This document shows, piece after piece, positions 8,745 to 17,660 of a stretch of DNA of 64,000 nucleotides. Positions within the stretch are counted from its first letter, which is position 1; each line of letters opens with the position of its first letter. The notes below the pieces were generated by a model. The model did no database searches. It was given only the letters and a program-made list of their open reading frames with translations, and had not been told where the DNA came from. The DNA lies in contig CBDETI010000028.1 of the NCBI GenBank assembly GCA_965242775.1, positions 62,001 to 126,000 on the forward strand. The letters run 5' to 3'. Position numbers and translations under genes: made by a program. The stretch comes from JAWPMT01 sp965242775 (GTDB lineage: Bacteria > Bacteroidota > Bacteroidia > Cytophagales > Cyclobacteriaceae).

Positions 8745-9962
8745 TCACTGGAGACTTTGATTATTCTCCATGAATCGAATTGCTGACGCGCTGCCAGGTC
8801 CGGTGAGGATAACTTTCAGCACTTTCACAGGGCCGAGCTTGTTGGGGTAATCGATGGCTAATGCATTGTTTTGATCCAGCTTTACGGTGAGTACCCGACC
8901 AGCTGTCTGAATTTCAAGGGGCACCGCAGCAGTCAGATCAGTTGTCAATCCGGAGAGGTCGAAAGTCTTTCCGGAAAGAGTCTTGCTACCTACTTTTAGC
9001 TGATAGAGCCCATAGCATCCTTGCTCCGACACGGGTATTCTTATATTGCCATGAGTTCCTTTGACCAATACGTCGATGGATCGGCAATTGAGATGCTGCT
9101 CGGAGGGAAACAATTGCAGGTCCATTGTCAGGTGAATTTTGTCTGCCGACAGAGAGTCCAAGGCATTGTTGGATAGCGTAAATACCGGATAATAGGGTTC
9201 ACTTTGAACAACGTGGTATGCGAGCGCTGTTTGCTGCCGGATGGTCATCTGGTCTTGCTTCAGTAGGAAATCCCCCTCATCGATGAACACGGGATTGGCA
9301 TCATAACCTGCACGCATGATCAGGCCATGCCAATCGGAAGTGGTAATATGGATCCGTCGTGAAGCCAAAACCTCTTCTCCCAACTGCAACTTCGCCTCAT
9401 GATAGTCAGGATAGAAATAGGTGCCAGTGTAGAAGTGCTTTTTCGGGTCCAGGACTGCCCGTTCATAGGGATTCCATGATAGCTGAATACTGACTGGGCG
9501 GTTTACTCCTTCAATGTCATATTTAAATCCTATGGTCGCTGGCACACCCTCGTGCAGTTCTTTTTCGGCTTCAAAAATCACCGCTTGATTGACACTTCGT
9601 TGGTCAGTTTGTGTGTAATTCCAGACAAAGCCCAACAGGAAAGGAATGGTGAGTAGCCACAAATACACTTTTTTGTGAACTCGGACTTTTGATGGCGCCG
9701 AGGCCTTGTGCTTGATCTTAAATTCATGCCAGCCTTTGTAACCTAAGGTGTCGGCCAGCGCGTCCAAGGTCTTGGTCTGCGGTGTTCCCTGATGTCTGTT
9801 GGCCCAAATTCGTCGCAATGTTGCGGTGCTAATGTCAACTTTTGCTTCCTCAAGGATCTTTTGGTTTAGGAATTCGAAATCCCTTTCCATCAGGCGTTTT
9901 GGTAGGTGGAATTGCTGGGACAACTCGGTTTTGCAAATTTCTATGAACGCTTTTTCCTCCAT
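8745..9962 (-). CDS. Membrane-anchored protein with an N-terminal HTH-like domain
   Basis: This 405-residue protein has a helical, DNA-binding-like N terminus (about 1-85; ISTATLRRIWANRHQGTPQTKTLDALADTLGY resembles a helix-turn-helix of Bacteroidota regulators). A single transmembrane helix follows at about 98-116 (VYLWLLTIPFLLGFVWNY), then about 280 residues predicted to lie outside the membrane. The layout suggests a one-component transmembrane sensor, but I know no characterised relative. It may share a transcript with the SUMF1 protein downstream (116-bp gap) and it diverges from the propeller gene at 10059. Confidence 0.7.
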   Translation of the reverse strand: MEEKAFIEICKTELSQQFHLPKRLMERDFEFLNQKILEEAKVDISTATLRRIWANRHQGTPQTKTLDALADTLGYKGWHEFKIKHKASAPSKVRVHKKVYLWLLTIPFLLGFVWNYTQTDQRSVNQAVIFEAEKELHEGVPATIGFKYDIEGVNRPVSIQLSWNPYERAVLDPKKHFYTGTYFYPDYHEAKLQLGEEVLASRRIHITTSDWHGLIMRAGYDANPVFIDEGDFLLKQDQMTIRQQTALAYHVVQSEPYYPVFTLSNNALDSLSADKIHLTMDLQLFPSEQHLNCRSIDVLVKGTHGNIRIPVSEQGCYGLYQLKVGSKTLSGKTFDLSGLTTDLTAAVPLEIQTAGRVLTVKLDQNNALAIDYPNKLGPVKVLKVILTGPGSASAIRFMENNQSLQ

Positions 9963-10058
9963 TTCTTAGTTGCATAGGTTTTGCCAATGTTTTGCAAAAG
10001 ACATAATAGCACCTCCAAAACTAGTTATTCGTAGGATTGCCGGTAAAGGTTAAAAAAT

Positions 10059-11231
10059 ATGAGGGTCCAAATAATTCGATCAGGCAGTACCGCGCTGATA
10101 ATAGTCGTTATCTGTTTAATTGCTATTCGTACCGAAGCCCAGAATCTGACTTCCGACTGGATCGTAGAGACTGGCGACAAGGTACTTGCCTCCCCTGTTT
10201 CAGGTGGGCGATCAGTTTTTGTTGGGGGTCAAGATGGGGTGATGTATGCCATCGACGCTGCCACAGGTTCCGTTGATTGGAAATACGAAACCGGTGGTAT
10301 TATTCAAGCACAGGCTTTGTTGACTGAAAATGTATTGTTTTTCGAATCAGCAAATGTTTTCTACGCGCTTGAGCCCGTGTCAGGTAAACTGTTATGGAAA
10401 TATGACGTAGGCATGTCACCGCTCGGTTTTGAGTATGGTGGAAGAAAGTTCGAATACAAGCTTGATTTCTGGGACGATAAGCGATCAGCAGGCACTTTAC
10501 ATGAAGGGGTGATTTATATAGGATGCGGCAATGGGACGCTTTATGGATTCAGGGAAAAAGACGGTGAGTTAGTATTCTCCGCATCAACAGACGAGTCTTC
10601 GCCCATTCGAAGCACACCTTTTGTCAATAATGCCGCTATCTATTTCGGGGACTGGGAAGGAGTAGTTTATGCCTACGATCTGGCAACTCAGCAGCTGAAA
10701 TGGAAAAAGAAAACCTATCGGGGAGGTCGCCCTTATCCTAGTTTCGGTGGAGTTGTTTCATCATTTGTCAGTTACAAAAACATGTTGTTTTTCGGGGCGA
10801 GGAACCACATGTTGAACGTGCTTTGGGAAGAAACAGGTGAGAAGGAATGGACCTATACCGATCCGAAGGGAGGTTGGCTCGTGGGGGATCCCGTGATAAC
10901 TAATGATACGCTGTACATCGGCGGTTCTGATAACTTTTCAATGTATGCCTTTGGTCCAAACAACGGACGATTTCTCTGGAAGCACAACGGCGGCAAAAAC
11001 ATCTATACGCGGCCCATCATCACGGAGGATCACCTGGTCTATACCGCGGGTAATAGCTACAATTGGAAGGACAAGGGCATTATTTATCTGCTGGATCGAA
11101 AGACAGGATCGGAACTTGCCAAACTTGAACTCCCCAATGCTGTTTTTTCATCTCCGGCGATGGCGGGAAATAGGATCATTTTTGGGTGTTACGATGGCAA
11201 TATCTACTCCGTACTGTTGGAAATTGATTGA
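10059..11231 (+). CDS. Exported PQQ-binding-like beta-propeller protein
   Basis: This 390-residue protein has a signal peptide ending near AQNLTSDW and repeated blades of the PQQ/quinoprotein type: VFVGGQDGVMYAIDAATGSVDWKY, FYALEPVSGKLLWKY, VYAYDLATQQLKWK, LYIGGSDNFSMYAFGPNNGRFLWK and a final blade near 340-390. It resembles BamB-like and PQQ-dehydrogenase-like propellers, but no dehydrogenase cofactor ligands are evident. A scaffold or binding role is more likely than redox catalysis. ATG at 10059 begins the signal sequence. Convergent with the sulfatase at 11272. Confidence 0.85.
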   Translation: MRVQIIRSGSTALIIVVICLIAIRTEAQNLTSDWIVETGDKVLASPVSGGRSVFVGGQDGVMYAIDAATGSVDWKYETGGIIQAQALLTENVLFFESANVFYALEPVSGKLLWKYDVGMSPLGFEYGGRKFEYKLDFWDDKRSAGTLHEGVIYIGCGNGTLYGFREKDGELVFSASTDESSPIRSTPFVNNAAIYFGDWEGVVYAYDLATQQLKWKKKTYRGGRPYPSFGGVVSSFVSYKNMLFFGARNHMLNVLWEETGEKEWTYTDPKGGWLVGDPVITNDTLYIGGSDNFSMYAFGPNNGRFLWKHNGGKNIYTRPIITEDHLVYTAGNSYNWKDKGIIYLLDRKTGSELAKLELPNAVFSSPAMAGNRIIFGCYDGNIYSVLLEID

Positions 11232-11271
11232 GTAGGAGAAATACCTGAACCAGGTCGTATTCCGGCGCCAG

Positions 11272-12891
11272 TTATAATTTGCTTTCGTAGAGTTCTATGA
11301 ACTGCCGGTCGAGCTCCGGTGAATCCTTATACTTTTCTCTCAAAGCCGCCAAGTCTCTTTTCAATTCTTCCACCACGCCACTGTACAATGGGTCGTCGTA
11401 GATATTTTTCATTTCCTGTGGGTCCTTGGTGCGATCATACAGTTCCCATTCATCAACATCATGGTAGAAGTGGGCCAGTTTAAATTCTTTAGTAACGATG
11501 CCATAATGGCGCTTCACCATATGAACAGCTGGATACTCATAATAATGATAGTAAACCGCTTCTCGGTTCCATGCGTCTTTTTCACCTTTCAGAAGGGGTA
11601 TTATGCTTTCACCCTGCATGTCGGCCGGGGCATCAATACCAGCGGCCTCCAATATGGTTTGCGCAAAGTCCAGGTTTTGTACCATCTCATCTTCCCTGCT
11701 GCCAGGAGCGACTACATCTGGCCATCTTACCAGAAGAGGAGTTTTGAAAGATTCGTCATAGATGAACCGCTTGTCGAACCACCCATGTTCACCCAGGTAA
11801 AAACCCTGGTCAGATGTATAAACAACAATTGTGTTCTCGGTCAGGTTGTTTGCATCCAAATAGTCCAGCAGGCGGCCAACATTATCATCCACTGAAGATA
11901 TTGATCCAAGATAGTCCTGCATGTACCGCTGGTACTTCCATTGCATTTTTTGTGTGTCGGACATATTCGGCCAATTGGCCTGGAAGAAGTCACTGATAGA
12001 GTCCAATATGGGTTTGTATGCAGCTTTCTGTTCTTGTGTAGCCCGGTCGTAGGGTCCGTAGAAGCTATTATTGAACTCTTTTACCTGCGGTTGAGCTAAG
12101 TCGCCCATCTCTTCGACAGTTTCTGGATACACTTTGCTATCGTGACTGTACATCATGTGGTTCAACAGGTTCATTTCTGCTGTCTTGGCTGCTGTGCCTC
12201 GATTCTGATAGTCATCAAAAAGGGAGAGGGGCTCCGGGAATTGTTTTTGAGTAAATTCCTTAAACTTATCCGGGCGAGGCCACCAGGGTCGGTGAGGTGC
12301 CTTGTGCAGGTACATGAGCATAAATGGCTCTTCACTATTTTTTTCTTTATCCAACCAGTTAAGGGTGAGGTCCGTGATGATATCTGTCACGTAACCGGTG
12401 ATTGTCGTGTCTCCCGCCGGTGTGATGAAACGGGGGTTAATGTAATTGCCTTGTCCTGGTAGGATCATAAAGTCGTCCACACCCTTCGGGTTGTTACCAA
12501 AATGAAGCTTGCCAAACATGGCCGTTTTGTAACCATTTTGCTGCATAATTTGGGGGAACGTTGTTTGCGTGGTGTCAAACGGAAACCGGTTGTCAATTTT
12601 ACCATGAATGTGCGTGTGCTTACCGGTGAGAATGGTAGCCCGAGAGGGCGCACATATTGAATTACCTACGCAGGCATTTGTGAAAAGCATTCCTTCCTGG
12701 GCTAGCCGATCAATGTTGGGAGTTTGGATGAGCTGACTTCCATAGGCGCTAATGGCTTGGTAGGCATGATCATCCGACATGATAAAGATGATGTTGGGCG
12801 GTTTCTTTTCGGAAGTTTGTGAGCTGCCTTCGTTGTTTGTTTGACAAGACAAGCACACGGTCACAATCAGGAGCAGAATCGATTTTCTCAT
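11272..12891 (-). CDS. Lipoprotein sulfatase, family S1
   Basis: This 539-residue protein has a lipoprotein signal (LSC, Cys16). The catalytic metal site starts at MSDD (Asp40, Asp41). The formylglycine motif C-x-P-S-R sits at Cys80 (CAPSRATILTGKH). KLHFG, APHRPW and VYTSDQGFYLGEHGW supply the other conserved active-site stretches. It should remove sulfate esters from sulfated glycans at the periplasmic or surface side. Activity needs conversion of Cys80 to formylglycine; the SUMF1 proteins in this window lack the needed cysteines. The overall pattern resembles N-acetylglucosamine-6-sulfatase or iduronate-sulfatase-like enzymes. Substrate is not determinable here. Confidence 0.9.
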   Translation of the reverse strand: MRKSILLLIVTVCLSCQTNNEGSSQTSEKKPPNIIFIMSDDHAYQAISAYGSQLIQTPNIDRLAQEGMLFTNACVGNSICAPSRATILTGKHTHIHGKIDNRFPFDTTQTTFPQIMQQNGYKTAMFGKLHFGNNPKGVDDFMILPGQGNYINPRFITPAGDTTITGYVTDIITDLTLNWLDKEKNSEEPFMLMYLHKAPHRPWWPRPDKFKEFTQKQFPEPLSLFDDYQNRGTAAKTAEMNLLNHMMYSHDSKVYPETVEEMGDLAQPQVKEFNNSFYGPYDRATQEQKAAYKPILDSISDFFQANWPNMSDTQKMQWKYQRYMQDYLGSISSVDDNVGRLLDYLDANNLTENTIVVYTSDQGFYLGEHGWFDKRFIYDESFKTPLLVRWPDVVAPGSREDEMVQNLDFAQTILEAAGIDAPADMQGESIIPLLKGEKDAWNREAVYYHYYEYPAVHMVKRHYGIVTKEFKLAHFYHDVDEWELYDRTKDPQEMKNIYDDPLYSGVVEELKRDLAALREKYKDSPELDRQFIELYESKL

Positions 12892-12985
12892 AAGGTTGGT
12901 ATTAGGAGTGTGACGGATGGAATTTCACACTTTCTAAAGGTAATGAATGCCGAAGAAATCGAGGCGGAAAGAACTTTTGAATCAT

Positions 12986-13420
12986 CTAGTCGAAAGGTGC
13001 CAGATCAGGTTCAATGTACGCTAATCTGGCCCCTTCGGACTGAAAAATGTCAAAACTATAATGTGCCCCAATGAGCGATTTGAAATTGGTAATGAGCGGT
13101 GATGAGGCGCTTATGAAATCAGCAAAATCATCCGCTTTCGTATTGGCCATAAAATGATAGACCACTTGCACAGCGGCGACCGTGAGTGTTTTGTGGTATT
13201 TGTCCTGCGCTTGATGATGGGCAACAAAACGCTCCAGAAGAGTTTGAACGTGACTTGTCGCCTTGTTGAGCCCATATTTATTGATAGCTAACCAAGCCAG
13301 CCGAATGTGCGCCTCATGGCTGAATACAGTTGGGTCCATGGCGCATGACTTGAACTGCTGCTCAAATTCGGCATCAGAAAGCGCTCTATGTGGTTCCATT
13401 TTGCTATCGATTTCAGTCAT
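12986..13420 (-). CDS. Conserved hypothetical protein with an FSHEAHIRLAW motif
   Basis: This 144-residue soluble protein is all-helical in appearance. The FSHEAHIRLAWLAI stretch (about 32-45) contains paired histidines, and a second His-rich stretch follows (VAHHQAQDKYHKT). These could bind metal, but I do not recognise a named family. Its ATG overlaps the stop of the SRPBCC lipoprotein gene (ATGA), so the two are translationally coupled and may work together. Confidence 0.65.
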   Translation of the reverse strand: MTEIDSKMEPHRALSDAEFEQQFKSCAMDPTVFSHEAHIRLAWLAINKYGLNKATSHVQTLLERFVAHHQAQDKYHKTLTVAAVQVVYHFMANTKADDFADFISASSPLITNFKSLIGAHYSFDIFQSEGARLAYIEPDLAPFD

Positions 13421-13953
13421 ATTTTTGATTGTTCAAGGTAGTTGTTCAATGCCAGCGCCCAATCCTGGAGATTATGCCGATACATTCTTTCCAAGCTGGC
13501 TGTGTTCAGGTCATTGCCTTTGGGCGTAAGGCTGGTGAAAGCATATGTGACGGTAACATCGGTTGTGGAAGGTGTTTTTCCCTGGCGACTGTCTACGCTG
13601 ATCGTCCAAAATCGATTGTCCGTTGAGACTAAATACTGGATGTGGTGAGCTCGTGGCTCATATTGGGTCACAACCCATAAGTATTCAGGTTCGGATCCAT
13701 GTCCTTTGGTTCGGAACGCGGTACCTTCCTGGATTACCTCTTCGCCAGGATAGATGAGTTCAGGATCCCAACCGGTCTCCCATTTTCGCTCCTCGAAAGC
13801 ACCAAACAACGGGAATACCCTATCAATATTAGCCTTTACAGAGAAAGAGGCAGTTTTAGATACTTTCTGGGATTGAAATGTTGTTTCCTCTACAGCCGGT
13901 TGGCAAGCAGAAAAAATAGCTATTAATAGAAGTTGAGTTACAATTTTTTGCAT
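13417..13953 (-). CDS. SRPBCC-fold lipoprotein
   Basis: ATG at 13953 gives 178 residues with a lipoprotein signal (MQKIVTQLLLIAIFSACQ). A longer TTG start at 13980 is possible but would sit upstream of the signal peptide. The mature part (TASFSVKANIDRVFPLFGAFEERKWETGWDPELIYPGE) is typical of the START/SRPBCC ligand-binding fold (polyketide cyclase-like). Export of this fold is less common. It precedes and overlaps the 144-residue hypothetical protein. Ligand unknown. Confidence 0.7.
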   Translation of the reverse strand: MQKIVTQLLLIAIFSACQPAVEETTFQSQKVSKTASFSVKANIDRVFPLFGAFEERKWETGWDPELIYPGEEVIQEGTAFRTKGHGSEPEYLWVVTQYEPRAHHIQYLVSTDNRFWTISVDSRQGKTPSTTDVTVTYAFTSLTPKGNDLNTASLERMYRHNLQDWALALNNYLEQSKI

Positions 13954-14008
13954 GATGTATTTTGATATTTTTCGATGCAAAGAACTTAACGTGATCCAAC
14001 TTATGCAT

Positions 14009-14539
14009 TTACATTTGTTGAGAAAGCTGCTTGCGCGCCCTGCTCAGTTGTGTGGGTGTTATGCCCAGGTATTGGGCAATGTAGTAGTGAGGAATACGAT
14101 TCAATAACCCCGGGTAGTCCTCGAGAAATAGCTTGTATTTACCCACGGAATCCAGATTTAATAGCGACACCAGGCGAGATTGTAACTGCTTGTTGAGTTT
14201 TTTGAATTCACGTGTGATGACCGCTGTGATCTCCTTGTCCTTGTTTACGTAGGACATCACGTCTCCGTAGTTGGCGATGGTGAGTTCGCAGTTTTCCAGC
14301 GCCTGAACCCCTACGGATACGTTGACGTTGGGTATGAAACTGCCGATGATCATGTCTTTTTCCTGATAGAAATGAGTGGTGAGTTCGTAGCCATCTTTGT
14401 CATAAACAAACCCCCGCATCACCCCTTTTGTGATCATGCCGATTTTTGTGCAAGGCTGCCCATGTCTAAGAAAGAAATCCCCGTTAGTTACCTTTTCGGT
14501 GGTGTGTAAAGATTCGCTGAGTGTTGGTTTTTTGTTCAT
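14009..14539 (-). CDS. Crp/Fnr family transcriptional regulator
   Basis: This 176-residue protein has a cyclic-nucleotide-binding cupin at about 10-115 and a short C-terminal helix-turn-helix (HYYIAQYLGITPTQLSRARKQL). No Fnr cysteines are seen and the phosphate-binding cassette of true CRP is not obvious, as in many Bacteroidota paralogues. It is divergent from katG over a 269-bp region and could respond to redox or small-molecule stress there. Effector unknown. Confidence 0.85.
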   Translation of the reverse strand: MNKKPTLSESLHTTEKVTNGDFFLRHGQPCTKIGMITKGVMRGFVYDKDGYELTTHFYQEKDMIIGSFIPNVNVSVGVQALENCELTIANYGDVMSYVNKDKEITAVITREFKKLNKQLQSRLVSLLNLDSVGKYKLFLEDYPGLLNRIPHYYIAQYLGITPTQLSRARKQLSQQM

Positions 14540-14660
14540 ATTCGTTCTACACGGTCGATCCTAGGTGGTCCTCCAACCGGCTAGCGATTACGTCAGGGTA
14601 TCATTCCCTTCAAAGAGTTCTGATCGTTTCATAGTTTGAAAGATAAACGGATTGGCGAAA

Positions 14661-14688
14661 CAAGTGTAATCAGCATTCATAACACTTG
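14661..14688. promoter_or_regulatory. Inverted repeat in the crp/katG divergent promoter region
   Basis: CAAGTGT at 14661-14667 and ACACTTG at 14682-14688 form a perfect 7-bp inverted repeat. Its half-sites are 21 bp centre to centre, about two helical turns. It lies 120-148 bp upstream of katG and the same distance from the Crp/Fnr start. It could be an operator for either gene; a chance repeat cannot be ruled out. Confidence 0.3.
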
Positions 14689-14808
14689 AAAACGGAAGCA
14701 ACAATCGATCTTTATCACTATAGTCACTGTCAATGTATTGATAATTCTAATAAATAAATTTTATAGCAACTTTACTTAGAAAGCAATCTCTAATAATCGA
14801 AACATAAC

Positions 14809-17013
14809 ATGGAAAACAACACTAACGGTCAGGGCAAATGTCCTTTTACTGGCGGCACAGTGAAACGTAGCGCTGGTGGCGGTACCTCCAACCGTGACTG
14901 GTGGCCCAATCAGTTGAAGTTGAACATTCTTCGTCAACACTCTAACCTATCCAACCCCATGGATCCGGGGTTCAATTATGCTGAGGAATTCAAGTCTTTG
15001 GATTTGGATGCGGTAAAGCAAGATATTTATGACTTAATGACCGATTCGCAAGATTGGTGGCCTGCAGACTTTGGGCATTATGGCCCATTGTTCATCCGGA
15101 TGGCGTGGCACAGCGCGGGTACCTATCGTATCGCCGATGGTCGTGGTGGTGGTGGGTCCGGCACGCAAAGATTTGCACCACTAAATAGCTGGCCCGATAA
15201 CACTAACCTTGACAAGGCCAGGTTGTTGCTTTGGCCTGTAAAACAGAAATATGGCAATAAAATTTCCTGGGCGGATTTGATGATTCTTGCAGGTAACTGC
15301 GCCCTGGAATCAATGGGCTTTGAAACCTTCGGATTCGCTGGCGGCCGTGAAGATGTTTGGGAACCTGAGGAGGACGTTTATTGGGGCGCTGAAAGCGAAT
15401 GGCTCGGCGATAAAAGATATACTGGTGACCGGGAGCTGGAAAATCCTTTGGGAGCAGTGCAAATGGGTCTCATCTACGTCAATCCAGAGGGTCCAAATGG
15501 TAATCCGAATCCTGTAGCTTCAGCCAGGGATATCCGCGAAACTTTTGGTCGCATGGCGATGAATGACGAGGAAACAGTGGCACTGATTGCAGGGGGACAC
15601 ACATTTGGAAAAACGCACGGTGCTGGTGATCCCGACAAATATGTTGGAGCAGAACCGGCGGGAGCCACCATGGAGGAGCAAGGATTGGGCTGGAGAAATA
15701 CCATGGGAAGTGGCAACGCAGGTAATACTATTACCAGTGGGTTGGAAGGCACTTGGACCACCACGCCCACCAAGTGGAGCAACAACTTCTTCGAAAACCT
15801 GTTTGGCTATGAATGGGAGCTGACCAAGAGCCCTGCGGGTGCGCATCAATGGAAACCTGTGGGTGATGGCGGAGTTGGCACTGTTCCTGATGCGCATGAC
15901 CCATCGAAAAGCCACACGCCGATCATGCTTACCACGGACCTGGCATTGCGGATGGATCCGGAATATGAGAAAATCTCTAGACGTTTTTATGAGAATCCCG
16001 ATCAGTTTGCTGATGCTTTTGCCAGGGCTTGGTTCAAACTCACCCACCGGGATATGGGGCCGAAGGCGCGTTATTTGGGCAAGGAAGTTCCTACGGAAGA
16101 GTTGATCTGGCAAGACCCAATTCCTGCCAGCACAAGTTCAACTATCGGTGATGGCGAAGTGGCGACCCTGAAAGGGTTGATTCAAAAAGCCGGCCTTTCT
16201 GTTTCGGAATTGGTCGCCACAGCTTGGGCTTCTGCTTCAACATTTCGAGGATCTGACAAACGTGGTGGCGCTAACGGAGCTCGTATCCGTTTTGCCCCCC
16301 AGAAAGATTGGGAAGTAAACAACCCTTCTCGAGTTCAAAAAGTGCTTACTGCTTTGGAAGGGGTGCAAGAAAGTTTCAACAGTGGCTCGGACAAAAAGGT
16401 ATCGCTGGCGGATCTTATCGTGCTTGGTGGATGCGTAGGTGTTGAACAAGCGGCCAAGGAGGCTGGTCACGAGGTGCAAGTGCCTTTTACTCCAGGCAGA
16501 GGGGATGCTTCGGCTGCTCAAACTGACGAGGAATCATTCGCAGCCTTAGAGCCTGCGGCGGATGGATTCAGGAACTATCTAAAGTCAAAGCACACTGCTT
16601 CTGCAGAAGAAATGCTGGTAGATCGAGCGCAATTGTTGACACTGACGGCTCCGGAGATGACTGTGCTCATTGGAGGCATGCGTGTGCTTGATACGAATTT
16701 TGACGGGTCACAGCATGGTGTTTTCACCTCCTCGCCAGGCACGCTTACCAATGATTTCTTTGTCAACTTAGTTGATCTGGGAACCACCTGGAAGGCTACT
16801 TCAGCATCGCAAGATCTTTTCGAAGGCAGCGACAGAGTTACTGGCGAAACCAAATGGACAGGAACCCGGGCCGACCTGATTTTCGGCTCTAATTCGGAAT
16901 TAAGAGCTTATGCTGAGATCTACGGTTCTAGCGATTCGCAAGCGCGATTTGTAAATGATTTTGTAGCGGCATGGACTAAGGTGATGGATCTTGATCGTTT
17001 CGATTTGGCCTAA
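14809..17013 (+). CDS. katG: Catalase-peroxidase KatG
   Basis: This 734-residue protein is full length with both peroxidase-like domains. The distal site reads FIRMAWHSAGTYR (Trp100, His101). The Met-Tyr-Trp cross-link partners are present as Tyr223 (GLIYVNPEGPNG) and Met249 (RMAMND), and the proximal haem ligand is His264 (GGHTFGKTHGA). It decomposes hydrogen peroxide and has peroxidase activity. The C-terminal domain lacks haem but stabilises the enzyme. It is monocistronic: a terminator follows at 17042. A divergent Crp/Fnr gene lies upstream. One of the most certain calls in the window. Confidence 0.98.
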   Translation: MENNTNGQGKCPFTGGTVKRSAGGGTSNRDWWPNQLKLNILRQHSNLSNPMDPGFNYAEEFKSLDLDAVKQDIYDLMTDSQDWWPADFGHYGPLFIRMAWHSAGTYRIADGRGGGGSGTQRFAPLNSWPDNTNLDKARLLLWPVKQKYGNKISWADLMILAGNCALESMGFETFGFAGGREDVWEPEEDVYWGAESEWLGDKRYTGDRELENPLGAVQMGLIYVNPEGPNGNPNPVASARDIRETFGRMAMNDEETVALIAGGHTFGKTHGAGDPDKYVGAEPAGATMEEQGLGWRNTMGSGNAGNTITSGLEGTWTTTPTKWSNNFFENLFGYEWELTKSPAGAHQWKPVGDGGVGTVPDAHDPSKSHTPIMLTTDLALRMDPEYEKISRRFYENPDQFADAFARAWFKLTHRDMGPKARYLGKEVPTEELIWQDPIPASTSSTIGDGEVATLKGLIQKAGLSVSELVATAWASASTFRGSDKRGGANGARIRFAPQKDWEVNNPSRVQKVLTALEGVQESFNSGSDKKVSLADLIVLGGCVGVEQAAKEAGHEVQVPFTPGRGDASAAQTDEESFAALEPAADGFRNYLKSKHTASAEEMLVDRAQLLTLTAPEMTVLIGGMRVLDTNFDGSQHGVFTSSPGTLTNDFFVNLVDLGTTWKATSASQDLFEGSDRVTGETKWTGTRADLIFGSNSELRAYAEIYGSSDSQARFVNDFVAAWTKVMDLDRFDLA

Positions 17014-17041
17014 CAGCTGAGAGGTTGAGATTAATTGAAAG

Positions 17042-17067
17042 AAGGTGGCTCAGGTCACCTTTTTTTG
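17042..17067 (+). terminator. Rho-independent terminator of katG
   Basis: AAGGTG (17042-17047) pairs with CACCTT (17056-17061) around an 8-nt loop, and the stem runs into a T tract. It starts 29 bp after the katG stop and separates it from the convergent VOC gene. Confidence 0.75.
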
Positions 17068-17095
17068 TGCCCTTCTGCTTGCAGAGAGGGTTTGC

Positions 17096-17578
17096 TTAGG
17101 ACTCGAAAAGCTGAATTCGGTTACCGTCTGGGTCCAATATGATGACCATACGCTTGCCGCTTACAGGATCTGTCACAGCGTCCCCATGGAAAGCAACACC
17201 TTTTTCAGTGAGAAAAGCTATCCATACGTCCAGGTCGCTCACCAAAAACCCAAGCTTGAAATACCCCTGAGGCTTGGTACGACGGTGCTTGCCTTCCTTG
17301 ATTTCGGCCACTGCCACGCTATAGTCATCTTCTATCAATTCGAGGGCAAACCCCTCCCGGGATAAGTTGGATTGCTTAAATCCCAGGTCCTCGCGCTCCA
17401 CTTTGTTCACCACCTCAAAACCAAGGTTCCGCTGATACCAGCTGATAGATTGATCTATATCCTGAACAACAATGGCAGCAAAATAAGGACGAATTTCATC
17501 AGCGGGGATCGATTGTGAGTGCCCTAGGTGGCAGGCCACCAGGATTGCCAGGAGTAAGGCTTTGTGCTTGCAAGACAT
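17096..17578 (-). CDS. Exported VOC (glyoxalase/dioxygenase-fold) protein
   Basis: This 160-residue protein has a single VOC module (PYFAAIVVQDIDQSISWYQRNLGFEVV to IILDPDGNRIQLFES). A signal peptide precedes it (MSCKHKALLLAILVACHLGHSQ), which is unusual because most VOC proteins are cytoplasmic. Metal-ligand positions cannot be fully assigned: the usual N-terminal His is replaced. The glyoxalase, bleomycin-binding or dioxygenase role is therefore undetermined. It is transcribed toward katG and is bounded by the katG terminator. Confidence 0.75.
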   Translation of the reverse strand: MSCKHKALLLAILVACHLGHSQSIPADEIRPYFAAIVVQDIDQSISWYQRNLGFEVVNKVEREDLGFKQSNLSREGFALELIEDDYSVAVAEIKEGKHRRTKPQGYFKLGFLVSDLDVWIAFLTEKGVAFHGDAVTDPVSGKRMVIILDPDGNRIQLFES

Positions 17579-17660
17579 GAGCCAAACCTATTGAGAATAA
17601 AATCAAAGTACTCTCTTTCCCGCCAGAGAGTGGACAATCACTGACAGAAAGTTCATTCCA

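Noticed and set aside
11241..11262. Possible bidirectional terminator between propeller and sulfatase genes
   Set aside because: Stem of only five pairs with a 3-nt loop and no T tract.
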